Assembly: GCF_004322755.1 (NCBI RefSeq)
Contig: NZ_CP036401.1
Location: 6,510,001-6,574,000, forward strand
Source of the DNA: Pseudoduganella albidiflava
GTDB lineage: Bacteria > Pseudomonadota > Gammaproteobacteria > Burkholderiales > Burkholderiaceae_D
Length of the DNA stretch: 64,000 bases
Reading direction: 5' to 3'
The notes beneath the pieces were generated by a model. That model did not search any database. It was given only the letters and a program-made list of their open reading frames with translations, and was not told where the DNA came from. Each line of letters begins with the position of its first letter. Position 1 is the stretch's first letter. The translations under genes were made by a program, and so were the position numbers. Below are positions 1-7,748 of the stretch, piece by piece.

Positions 1-1759
1 ACAGGCGCGGCCGGTGCAGCAGCACGAACGGGCAGGCGTTGTCTTCCTGCCCGTACTTGCGGTTCAGGTCTTCGATATGGGCACGCGCCCGCTCCAGCAG
101 GCCGGCATCGGTGGGCAGCGTTTCAGCCGGTGCATCGGCAAAGTCGGACAGCAGGCAGAAATGCAGGTTCGGGTCGCGGTTGGCAAGGAAGCGTACCTCG
201 AGCTGCTCGCACAGTTCGTCGACATTTTCCAGGCTGTAGAACAGCGACGGCACGACGACGATGGCGCGCGCATCGGAAGGAATGCCGGCCTTGAAATCCA
301 TCCGCGGCAGCGGGCTCGGATGCGTCACCAGCGTGGCCACCCAGTTCACCAGCGCCAGTGCCAGCTGGCTGCTGCCCATCAGGCCCAGCACGGCCAGCAC
401 CACGGTTTCCCAGCCGGCCACGCCGTCGCGCATCGCGCGCTCGACCATCAGCGCGGTGGCGATCACGGACAGGGCGGCGATCGCGCCCAGGTACGAGGCA
501 AGCGGCGCGGCGCGCACGGTGGCGCGCAGCGATTCGCGCGGCGAACGGCGCCGCGCCACCTTCTTCTCCAGCAGCAGCACGCCCTTGTCGACCAGGTAGA
601 AGCCCACGTGGCCGTGGCGCGGATCGTCGCTGCCGGCATGCGCGCGCGCCAGCTCGACCGCCTCCTGCGCCACCTGCGCCTCGGTAAGCCGGCAACCGCG
701 GGCAACCTTTTCCACCACATGGCGGTAATGGTCGCGGGTGGCGAAGTCCATCGCGCCATAGATGCCGGACGGGTCTTCGCGCAGCGCCCGCTCCACGGTG
801 CTCATCGTCTCGACGAATTCCTGCCAGTCCATCGTGCCGAGGAAGCGCAGGCTGCCGATCGTGTTGGCGATCGACACCTGGTCGGCCGCCTGCTGGCCGA
901 TCTCGGCCTGGATCTGCTGCTCGATCGTCTGCCCCGCTTCGGCCAGCCGGTAGGTGACCCAGGTGAGCGCCAGCGTGAGCGCCGGGCTCTGGCCCTGCAG
1001 GCGCCGCGCCAGCTCGGCCACGAAGCCGCTCGTGATGGGCGGATTGGAGCGCGCCATGTCGGCCACCAGCAGGATCAGGCCGGAAGGATTCTTGTCGGCG
1101 ATTTCCACCATTCCGTCGGCCCAGCTGTTGGCCAGGTCGCGCTGGTAGCGGTTTTCGGCCACGCGCGCGGCCACCCGGCGCAGGTTTTCCAGCAGCGCCA
1201 GGCGCAGCATGATGGGAATCGCCCACAGCTCGCCCAGGGTCAGCGGGGCCAGTTCCTGGTAGGCCTCCACGAAGCGGCACAGGCTTTCCGGATCGACCCG
1301 CCCATCGCCATGGGCAATCACTTCCAGCGCCAGCCGGTAGACCCGCGGCGTGCCGTCGACCGCGCCTTTTTCAAGGCGCGGCAGCTCCTTGCTGTAATCC
1401 TTCGGCAAATGGCGCCGGGCGATGCGGATGTGTTCTTCGATCAGGTAGTAGTTATCCAGCAGCCATTCGGATGCGGGCGTGATCTGCCGCCCTTCCTTGA
1501 CGGCGGACGTCAATTCCTCGGCGGTGCCACGCAGCACGCGGGCATTGTCGGCAAGGCGCGACAGCAGCTGGTCGGGGCCGCGGCGCTTGCTCAGCACATG
1601 CGTTTCCGCCAGCGTGCGGCCGTGGTGCGCCATCTGCTGGGCACTGTAGAGCTCTGCGCGGAACGGCAGGTCTGCTTCGGTATCGGGTGCGGCGGAACCG
1701 GGCGCGGCTTCCTGGAATCCGGCGATGAAGCCGGGCCACGATTTGAAGTGTTCTTTCAA
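1..1759 (-). CDS. Cyclic beta-1,2-glucan synthase, N-terminal part (runs off the left edge)
   Basis: About 586 codons are visible on the minus strand, and the C-terminus lies outside the window. The reading starts at a TTG (KEHFKSWPGF...) preceded by a GCGAGG ribosome-site-like sequence; no in-frame ATG is seen just upstream. The first ~410 residues are a helical soluble region with the phrase LGELWAIPIMLRLALLENLRR cut short here as LGELWAIPIMLRL, typical of NdvB/Cgs-type glucan synthases. Two membrane spans follow near residues 418-437 and 450-475. The start of a GT84-type glycosyltransferase domain comes next (near 485: IPSDARAIVVVPSLFYS, then LLSDFADA). The family polymerises UDP-glucose into cyclic periplasmic beta-1,2-glucan at the inner membrane. 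The full protein is usually over 2,500 residues, so only about a fifth is seen. Family call is firm; the start codon is less so. Confidence 0.82.
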   Translation of the reverse strand, partial: MKEHFKSWPGFIAGFQEAAPGSAAPDTEADLPFRAELYSAQQMAHHGRTLAETHVLSKRRGPDQLLSRLADNARVLRGTAEELTSAVKEGRQITPASEWLLDNYYLIEEHIRIARRHLPKDYSKELPRLEKGAVDGTPRVYRLALEVIAHGDGRVDPESLCRFVEAYQELAPLTLGELWAIPIMLRLALLENLRRVAARVAENRYQRDLANSWADGMVEIADKNPSGLILLVADMARSNPPITSGFVAELARRLQGQSPALTLALTWVTYRLAEAGQTIEQQIQAEIGQQAADQVSIANTIGSLRFLGTMDWQEFVETMSTVERALREDPSGIYGAMDFATRDHYRHVVEKVARGCRLTEAQVAQEAVELARAHAGSDDPRHGHVGFYLVDKGVLLLEKKVARRRSPRESLRATVRAAPLASYLGAIAALSVIATALMVERAMRDGVAGWETVVLAVLGLMGSSQLALALVNWVATLVTHPSPLPRMDFKAGIPSDARAIVVVPSLFYSLENVDELCEQLEVRFLANRDPNLHFCLLSDFADAPAETLPTDAGLLERARAHIEDLNRKYGQEDNACPFVLLHRPRL

Positions 1760-1977
1760 GGGAGCCTCGCTTCGGGGTGGCTGGCAAGGAGGCCTGCCAC
1801 GGCTGGAGTATGTTGCAGGAAATATTATGCCGTCGCACGTCACGCCACTGTTCGCTAGCGGACACAACGATGGTGCAGTGCAAAAAACCCGCCCTCGGCG
1901 CCATGAGCGTGGCTCAGGTAAACGTCAAAGGTGGCCCGTGGGCCGCCTCATGCAGAACCGGTTTGCCCCCAGGCTGC

Positions 1978-3936
1978 TCAGGACAGGGCGATACCGCCTT
2001 GCAGATGGTAAGCCTCGGCATAGCCCAGGCTGCGCAGGCAACCGGCGGCGCGGGCGCTGCGGTTGCCGCTGCGGCAAAAGAACACCAGCGGGACCCGCTC
2101 GGCCCGCGCCAGCCACGCGGGGAGCTCTCCCGCCAGCCGGCTCAGGGGAATGCTGACCGCGCGCAGGCCGGCGAACCGGGCGGTCGCCGCATGTTCGTAC
2201 GGCTCACGGACATCGACCAGCAGCGCGGCGGGGTGCTCGCGCAGCAGGCTTGCCACGGCGGCCGCATCGAGATGCATGCCGGCGAGCGATGCCGGGGCGG
2301 TATCCGCGGGCGGCACCGTGCACAGCGCCGGTGGCGCATCGGGCGCATCCCTTCCCGGGCACAGCAGGATATTCGCGGGCAGCAGCTGCGCCAGGCCGGC
2401 AGGATCGGCGGCGCCGATGAAAGCATGGCGCGGCGCTTCGCCGTCCGGGCCTAGCAGGTAGCACTGGCGGCCGGTGCCGGACGCCAGGCGGCGCAGGCAT
2501 TGCGCGCCCAGGCCCAGGCTGTCGCCGGCGGCCGGCCACCCCGTGCCGTCGTGCGTGGACAGCCGGACCGCCTCGCGATAGCCGTGCGCGCGCAGCAGCG
2601 TGCCGATGCGGTCTTCCAGCGCCGGTTGTGGATCAATCACGGCGCATCTGCCGCTGGCGGCATCGAACACCAGCCACGTGTGGCTGCCGCCAGCGCTCAG
2701 CTGCAGCAAGCCGTCCGGCCGTGCCGCCGTCGGTTCGCCCAGCAAGCCTGCCTGGCGCAGGGCCGCGCCGCAGCGGGCGATGCGCGCGCAGGCTTCCTCC
2801 ACGGTGGCCTCTTCCATCAGCGGGCCGAACGACAGCCGCACGGCATTGCTGCTGCGCCATTCGGGCAAGCCCATCGCCTCCAGCACATGCGACGGTTGCG
2901 CCTTCGCGGCGGAGCAGGCACTGCCGGCCGAGACGCGCACGGCGGCGGCGTCGAACAGGTCCAGCAATTCCTTGCTGGACAAGCCTGGCACGGAAAAATT
3001 GAGCGTGGTCGGCAATGCCTTGTCGAAAGGCGCGTTGAAGACGATGCCGGGCAGCGCCTGGCCCAGCGCATCCGCCAGCCGGTCGCGAAACGCGCACAGT
3101 TCGGCATGGGAGCGGAACGTGGCGCCGTCCGGCAGGCTGCCCGGCTCCAGCGCCGCCAGCACCGCGCCGAACCCGGCGATGCCGGCCATGTTTTCGGTGC
3201 CGGAACGCCAGCCCGTCTCCTGGCCGCCGCCCTTCATCAGCGGCGTGAACGGTGCCCCGGCACGCACGTACAGCATGCCGACGCCCTTCGGCGCATATAG
3301 CTTGTGGCCGGAAAATGGCGCGTAGTCGATGCGGGTGGCGGCCAGGTCGAGCGGCAGCTTGCCCAGCGCCTGCACGCAGTCGACCATCCACAGGGCCGGG
3401 CTGTCCGCCAGCGCGGCGGCGATGCCGGCCAGGTCCGAGATCACGCCGGTCTCGTTGTTGGCGGCCATCGTGCAGACGAACGCGGCGTGTGGCGCCAGCC
3501 GGCGCAGCGCGGCAAGATCGTGGCGCCCGTCGTGCCCTACCGGCAGCGGCACGAGTTCCAGGTCCAGGCCCAGCAGTACATTCCAGTGCGCCAGGCTCTC
3601 CGGTACGGCCTTGTGTTCGGTGGCCCCGTAGACCAGCAGCGTGCCCGCCGGTTCCCCCGCGGTCCGGCGGGCCCGCACTGCGCACAGCGCGGACAAGACC
3701 GCGGTCTGGATGCCTTCGGTGGCGCCGCTGTTGAACATCAGCCGGCCGGGGCCGACTCCGAGCAGGCGGCAGGCGCGTTCGCGCGCGGCGTCCAGCAGCG
3801 CTTTTGCCTTCAACCCCGTGGCGTGAGTACTGCTGGGGTTGCCGTAGCGCTCCGCCATGGCTTCCGTGGCGGCCCGCAGTGCGGCAGGGAGGACGGCCGT
3901 CGTGGCGTTTCCGTCGAGATAGATTTCATTGTCCAT
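1978..3936 (-). CDS. Cysteine desulfurase / degenerate MBL-like / rhodanese fusion protein
   Basis: A 652-residue fusion. Residues 1-395 are an IscS/NifS-type class V aminotransferase: the PLP lysine is K212 (SGHK), and the catalytic Cys is C341 in SAGSACS. Residues ~410-540 resemble a metallo-beta-lactamase fold (CAVIDPQPALEDRI, then LSTHDGTGWPAAGD), but the HxHxDH metal site is missing; only a TH remains. Residues ~555-652 are a rhodanese domain with active Cys621 in CRSGNRSA and an intact DVREPYEH. The likely role is extracting sulfane sulfur from cysteine and passing it as a persulfide to the C-terminal rhodanese of the same chain. The acceptor pathway (thiolation, selenium, persulfide signalling) cannot be told from the sequence. 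It is divergent from an Lrp-type regulator at 4036, 99 bp away. The MBL assignment is by motif only. Confidence 0.82.
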   Translation of the reverse strand: MDNEIYLDGNATTAVLPAALRAATEAMAERYGNPSSTHATGLKAKALLDAARERACRLLGVGPGRLMFNSGATEGIQTAVLSALCAVRARRTAGEPAGTLLVYGATEHKAVPESLAHWNVLLGLDLELVPLPVGHDGRHDLAALRRLAPHAAFVCTMAANNETGVISDLAGIAAALADSPALWMVDCVQALGKLPLDLAATRIDYAPFSGHKLYAPKGVGMLYVRAGAPFTPLMKGGGQETGWRSGTENMAGIAGFGAVLAALEPGSLPDGATFRSHAELCAFRDRLADALGQALPGIVFNAPFDKALPTTLNFSVPGLSSKELLDLFDAAAVRVSAGSACSAAKAQPSHVLEAMGLPEWRSSNAVRLSFGPLMEEATVEEACARIARCGAALRQAGLLGEPTAARPDGLLQLSAGGSHTWLVFDAASGRCAVIDPQPALEDRIGTLLRAHGYREAVRLSTHDGTGWPAAGDSLGLGAQCLRRLASGTGRQCYLLGPDGEAPRHAFIGAADPAGLAQLLPANILLCPGRDAPDAPPALCTVPPADTAPASLAGMHLDAAAVASLLREHPAALLVDVREPYEHAATARFAGLRAVSIPLSRLAGELPAWLARAERVPLVFFCRSGNRSARAAGCLRSLGYAEAYHLQGGIALS

Positions 3937-4035
3937 CCACCCAGCTTAGCGGACAACGGCGGAGCAGCCATGCCAAATAGTCTTGTATTGACCGCATAAT
4001 GAGCATGTTTGTTCTTATAAATTGGAAAATTCAGC

Positions 4036-4524
4036 ATGGACGATCTCGACAAATTCGATTACGCGATCCTGGGTGCGTTGCAGGTGGATGGCACGCTGTC
4101 CGTGGCCGATCTGGCGGAAAAGGTCGGGCTGACCAGCACGCCCTGCTGGAAGCGCCTGAAGCGGCTGCAGGACGACGGCTACCTGGACCGCCGCGTCGCC
4201 CTGGTGAACCGCCGCAAGGCCGGGTTGCCCGTCACTGTGTTCGTCAGCGTGCGCACCAGCCAGCATGACGAACAATGGCTGGCCAGGTTTGCCGCCGCCG
4301 TCATCGCGCTGCCCGAAGTGATGGAATTCCACCGGATGAGCGGCGATGTCGACTACCTGCTGAAGGTGGTCACCACCGATATCGACGGCTACGACCGCTT
4401 CTACAAGAAGCTGATCCGGGTGGCCAACCTGACCGGCGTCTCGTCGGCTTTTTCGATGGAACAGATCAAATACACGACCGCGCTGCCGCTGGATCTGGTC
4501 GCGCATGGGGTCGCCATGGGATAA
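4036..4524 (+). CDS. Lrp/AsnC-family transcriptional regulator (divergent from the desulfurase)
   Basis: 162 residues, the usual length for the family. An N-terminal winged helix (LDKFDYAILGALQVDG; recognition segment GLTSTPCWKRLKRLQ) is followed by the RAM/ligand-binding alpha-beta domain (VMEFHRMSGDVDYLLKVVT). The family forms dimers to octamers and responds to amino acids. The TPCWKR recognition helix resembles cysteine-responsive Lrp regulators (DecR/CyuR type). The gene is divergent from a cysteine desulfurase fusion, so control of that gene by cysteine is a reasonable inference, not shown. Its stop lies 7 bp before the ATG chosen for the HPP-CBS gene, so the two are probably co-transcribed. 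Confidence 0.88.
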   Translation: MDDLDKFDYAILGALQVDGTLSVADLAEKVGLTSTPCWKRLKRLQDDGYLDRRVALVNRRKAGLPVTVFVSVRTSQHDEQWLARFAAAVIALPEVMEFHRMSGDVDYLLKVVTTDIDGYDRFYKKLIRVANLTGVSSAFSMEQIKYTTALPLDLVAHGVAMG

Positions 4525-4531
4525 TCAAAAG

Positions 4532-5710
4532 ATGCGTGTAAGATCTTTGTTTAGTGTTTTGCTGCCCGCTCCCAGCACGGCCAGCATCCAGGAACGCCTG
4601 CGTGCCAGCGTCGGCGCCCTGCTGGGACTCTTCGTGACGGGCACGGTCGCCCACCTGATGCTGGGTGACGATGCGATCTGGCTGGTGGCGCCGATGGGTG
4701 CCTCGTCGGTGCTGCTGTTCTGCGTGCCGGCCAGCCCGCTGGCGCAACCGTGGTCCGTCATCGGTGGCAACGTCATCTCCGCCCTGGTCAGCGCCGCCTG
4801 CGTGCGCTGGCTGGGCCACCTGATGCCGATGCCCGCGCTGGCGGCGGTGGGCACGGCGCTCGCCATCGCCGTCATGTTCTTCATGCGCTGCCTGCACCCA
4901 CCCGGCGGCGCAGCGGCACTGACGGCCGTGATCGGCGGCCCCGCCGTGCATGCGGCCGGCTTTTCATTCGCGCTGGGCCCGGTGCTGGTGGATTCGGTGC
5001 TGCTGGTGGCCGCGGCGATCGTCTACAACAACCTGACGGGGCGGCGCTATCCACACGCGCAGACGCTGTCGCATCCGAATCCGCATGCCACCAGGGATGA
5101 GGTGCCGACCGTGCGGCTGGGCTTCAAGCCGGAAGACCTGGATGCCGTGCTGCGGCGCTATGGCCAGGTGCTCGACATCAGCCGCGACGACCTGGAAGCG
5201 CTGTTCCTGCAGACCGAATTGCGCGCCTACCAGCGCCGCTTCGGCGTGATCACCTGCGGCGACATCATGTCGCGCGACGTGGTGACGGCGGAATTCGCCA
5301 CGCCGCTGACGGAGGCATGGCACGCGATGCGCGAGCGCCATATCGCCGCCCTGCCCGTGCTCAATCCGGCGCGGCGCGTGATCGGCATCGTCACGCAGAG
5401 CGATTTCCTGAAGCACAGCGGCTTGGACGACTACCGCGGCATGCGCGAAAAGCTGAAGGAGTTCTTGAAGCCGACCGGCCTGTCGCACACGGAAAAGGCG
5501 GAAGTGGTGGGCCAGATCATGACGGCACGCCCGCGCGTGGCACAAGCCGATACGCCGATCGTCGACCTGGTGCCGCTGATGGCCGATGCCGGGCTGCACC
5601 ACATCCCCATTGTCGACGCCAACGAGCGTTTCGTCGGCATCGTCACCCAGTCGGACGTGGTGGCCGCGCTGTACGAACACCGGCTCGCCGAAACCTCGGA
5701 ACCGGCATGA
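4532..5710 (+). CDS. HPP family membrane protein with C-terminal CBS pair
   Basis: 392 residues from the ATG at 4532 (MRVRSLFSVLLP); a longer in-frame ATG at 4505 would overlap the regulator and adds only MGSPWDNQK. Four or five hydrophobic segments span residues ~25-180, containing the namesake motif HPPGG (residues 122-126, CLHPPGGAAAL). After a linker, two CBS domains occupy roughly 235-385 (ITCGDIMSRDVVTAEF... and VGQIMTARPRVAQADTPIVDL). HPP proteins are integral membrane proteins, some linked to nitrite transport; CBS pairs usually bind adenine nucleotides. The function here is unknown. It follows the Lrp regulator by 7 bp in the same direction. Confidence 0.85.
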   Translation: MRVRSLFSVLLPAPSTASIQERLRASVGALLGLFVTGTVAHLMLGDDAIWLVAPMGASSVLLFCVPASPLAQPWSVIGGNVISALVSAACVRWLGHLMPMPALAAVGTALAIAVMFFMRCLHPPGGAAALTAVIGGPAVHAAGFSFALGPVLVDSVLLVAAAIVYNNLTGRRYPHAQTLSHPNPHATRDEVPTVRLGFKPEDLDAVLRRYGQVLDISRDDLEALFLQTELRAYQRRFGVITCGDIMSRDVVTAEFATPLTEAWHAMRERHIAALPVLNPARRVIGIVTQSDFLKHSGLDDYRGMREKLKEFLKPTGLSHTEKAEVVGQIMTARPRVAQADTPIVDLVPLMADAGLHHIPIVDANERFVGIVTQSDVVAALYEHRLAETSEPA

Positions 5711-5757
5711 GCGCTGCAAAACGCCAACCACAATCCGGTGACAAAAAAACCGGGGAC

Positions 5758-5866
5758 AGGCTCCGATTTCCGAAAAACGGTGACAGTCACCATTTTCCCG
5801 GAAACATTGCACGAAAAACGGTGACAGTCACCATTTTTCCGGAAACATTGCAAAGAATCGGAGCCT
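5758..5866. repeat. Composite palindromic repeat: two 41-bp tandem copies inside an 11-bp inverted repeat
   Basis: Copies at 5771-5811 and 5812-5852 differ by one base. Each contains the palindrome GGTGAC-A-GTCACC and then TTTCCGGAAA-like sequence. The pair is bracketed by a perfect 11-bp inverted repeat, AGGCTCCGATT (5758-5768) and AATCGGAGCCT (5856-5866). This is REP/MITE-like architecture in the 270-bp space between the HPP gene and the first PEP-CTERM gene. A further inverted repeat (AACCCCTGCT near 5929, AGCAGGGGT near 5967) lies in the remainder of the gap. No gene is seen in this gap. Confidence 0.85.
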
Positions 5867-5980
5867 GGAAGGAGAGATAGCCTGCAGGCCATCTCCGTTA
5901 CGCAGGCGACGAGCCATGCTCGTCGAAACCCCTGCTTCACTACCAATTTTGTGTCACCGGGTTTCCAGCAGGGGTGGCGA

Positions 5981-6652
5981 TTACGCTGCGTGCGCGAACT
6001 TGTCGCTGCCGCGGCGGCGGCCCACCAGCGCCAGCACGGCGCCGCCGGCCAGCAACATGCCCCAAGTGCCCGGTTCCGGGACCGGCGACACCTCGGCGGC
6101 GCCGATCGCGGCACCGTACCAGTTCTCATAGACAGGCGTCGTGAAGTACAGGTCGGTGAACGTGCCGTTCAGGCGCACCACGCCATTGCCTTCGGCGCCG
6201 CTCACGACATTGCCGGAGACCGTCAGGCCGCCTCCGCCCCACGGGCCGCTGCCCTGGCTGAACAGGTCGATCTTGTTGACGCCCTGGAACGTGAACGTGG
6301 CGGCACCATTGAAGGCGCCGAGGCTGAGGAAGGCGACGTAGGGGTTGACGACAGCAGACGAAAAATGAATGTGATGGTGCTGTGCCGACGCGCCGCCGGA
6401 AAGCTGCAGGAAACCGTTCGAGCCGGGGCCGTTGCTCACCTCGTCGCTGGTGAACGTTGTCGGGAAGCCGGAGAAGTAGTCGGAATGCGAGATACCCGCC
6501 GCGCCGGTATAGGCGACATCGATCGTCTTGCCGTCCTGGACGATGCTGCCGGCCTTGCCGCTCCAGTCGATCCAGCTCACCGGATCGGCGGAAGCGTGCA
6601 GCGGTGCAGCCAGGGTGGCGGCTAGCAGGCCGAGACCGAACAGTTTTTTCAT
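5981..6652 (-). CDS. PEP-CTERM sorting-domain protein (copy 1)
   Basis: 223 residues. A signal peptide is seen at 1-22 (MKKLFGLGLLAATLAAPLHA). A beta-rich, Gly/Ser-rich body follows, and a C-terminal PEP-CTERM tripartite signal (VPEPGTWGMLLAGG, hydrophobic stretch, then GRRR). PEP-CTERM proteins are cut and anchored or secreted by exosortase (EpsH/XrtA type), often alongside exopolysaccharide. A ribosome site (CAGGAG) precedes the ATG. The downstream paralogue (6833-7501) shares the layout along its whole length, including LNGTFTDLYFTTP versus LNGSFTDLYFTTP, so the two arose by tandem duplication. The function of the body is unknown; no exosortase gene is in the window. Confidence 0.9.
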   Translation of the reverse strand: MKKLFGLGLLAATLAAPLHASADPVSWIDWSGKAGSIVQDGKTIDVAYTGAAGISHSDYFSGFPTTFTSDEVSNGPGSNGFLQLSGGASAQHHHIHFSSAVVNPYVAFLSLGAFNGAATFTFQGVNKIDLFSQGSGPWGGGGLTVSGNVVSGAEGNGVVRLNGTFTDLYFTTPVYENWYGAAIGAAEVSPVPEPGTWGMLLAGGAVLALVGRRRGSDKFAHAA

Positions 6653-6750
6653 GCGTGCTCCTGATTGATTGCGTTAGATAACGGTTATTGCTTGCTTGAT
6701 ACAAGCTTTACGTTAGTCTAATGGCATTACCATCGGAACAACACCGATAT

Positions 6751-6775
6751 GACAAAGCAATACAATTTACCTGAA
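6751..6775 (-). promoter_or_regulatory. Conserved upstream element of PEP-CTERM copy 1
   Basis: The plus-strand sequence GACAAAGCAATACA plus ATTTACCTGAA lies ~100-123 bp upstream of the copy 1 start codon. A near-identical block (GACAAATCAATACA plus GTTTCCCGAA, 7638-7661) lies ~137-160 bp upstream of copy 2. Between otherwise diverged intergenic regions this conservation suggests a shared regulator site. The binding protein is unknown. Confidence 0.55.
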
Positions 6776-6832
6776 TGAGCAGACATTTCCGCCATCCGGC
6801 CGGCGCCCCCGCACCGGCCGGATGGGTCTGGC

Positions 6833-7501
6833 TCAGGTGGACTGTTCCTGCTTGCCATCCTTGCGGCGGCGGCCCAGCATGCCGAGCATGGCCCCGCCTG
6901 CGGCCAGCATGCACCAGGTGCCGGGTTCCGGCACCGCCACGACCGGTATGCCGATCGACGCGCCATACCAGTACTCATCCTGCGGGGTCGTGAAATACAG
7001 GTCCGTAAAGCTGCCGTTCAGGCGCACCACGCCATGGCCTTCCAGGCCGGTGACCGTGCCGCCGGAAATGCTGAGTTCGCCGTCGCCGTAGTATCCGTCG
7101 CCTTCGCTGATCAGCGTGATGCTGCCGACATTGGAAAACGCGAACGACGCGCCGACACTTGAGCTGCCCAGGCTGACGATGGCCAGGTAGGGATTGCGGA
7201 CTGCTTCCGAGAAGTGCACGTGGTGCACGACATTGGTTCCGCCGACAAAGCTGAACATGCCGTCGGTGCCAGGGCCATTCGTGACCTCGCTGCTGATGTA
7301 GGCCGCTTCGCCAGTAAAGTAATCGGCATGGGTCAGGCCCACCGAGGTGTCGCTGAATGTGACGTCGACGGTATTTCCGTTCTGGACGGCCGTGCCGGCC
7401 AGTCCGGTCCAGTTCACCCAGTCGACGGTGTCCGCGGCGGACACATGCAAAGGCGCGGCCAGGGCCGCGGCCAGAAGGCCGGAACCAATCAGTTTCTTCA
7501 T
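6833..7501 (-). CDS. PEP-CTERM sorting-domain protein (copy 2)
   Basis: 222 residues, paralogue of the gene at 5981-6652. It has a signal peptide (MKKLIGSGLLAAALAAPLHVSA), a beta-rich body with matching segments (GLTHADYF, EVTNGPGTDG, VVHHVHFSEAVRNPYLA), and a C-terminal sorting signal VPEPGTWCMLAAGG followed by a hydrophobic stretch and GRRRK. Its ribosome site is AAGGAAAA. Three copies of ATGAATC spaced 12-13 bp (7535-7566, plus strand) lie in its leader. The export and sorting role is known for the family; the specific function is not. Confidence 0.9.
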   Translation of the reverse strand: MKKLIGSGLLAAALAAPLHVSAADTVDWVNWTGLAGTAVQNGNTVDVTFSDTSVGLTHADYFTGEAAYISSEVTNGPGTDGMFSFVGGTNVVHHVHFSEAVRNPYLAIVSLGSSSVGASFAFSNVGSITLISEGDGYYGDGELSISGGTVTGLEGHGVVRLNGSFTDLYFTTPQDEYWYGASIGIPVVAVPEPGTWCMLAAGGAMLGMLGRRRKDGKQEQST

Positions 7502-7635
7502 TTTATTTTCCTTAGTGCGAGGTTGAGATCGACAATGAATCGAACGATGAATCAGCGTGATGAATCGATGCGGTCGTCAGCCCGGGCACTGACCGAGAGT
7601 TAGTTTAAATGCACTGACTTGCCATTCATACCGTC

Positions 7636-7698
7636 GCGACAAATCAATACAGTTTCCCGAACCGTGGCGACAAATCCGTTTCGCCGCCGCGACAGATC
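7636..7698. promoter_or_regulatory. Three GCGACARATC direct repeats between PEP-CTERM copy 2 and the DUF885 gene
   Basis: GCGACAAATC at 7636-7645, GCGACAAATC at 7667-7676 and GCGACAGATC at 7689-7698 are spaced 31 and 22 bp apart, close to three and two helical turns. They sit in the divergent promoter region; the first overlaps the block conserved upstream of PEP-CTERM copy 1. This looks like a cooperative operator. The regulator is unknown. Confidence 0.45.
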
Positions 7699-7748
7699 GC
7701 TTATGCTTGCGCCGTTTGTTTCTAACTATCCATATTTGGAAATCACGC

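Noticed and set aside
14..1858. 614-codon plus-strand frame at the left edge
   Set aside because: Minus-strand frame reads a recognisable glucan synthase through the same DNA; the plus translation is low-complexity.
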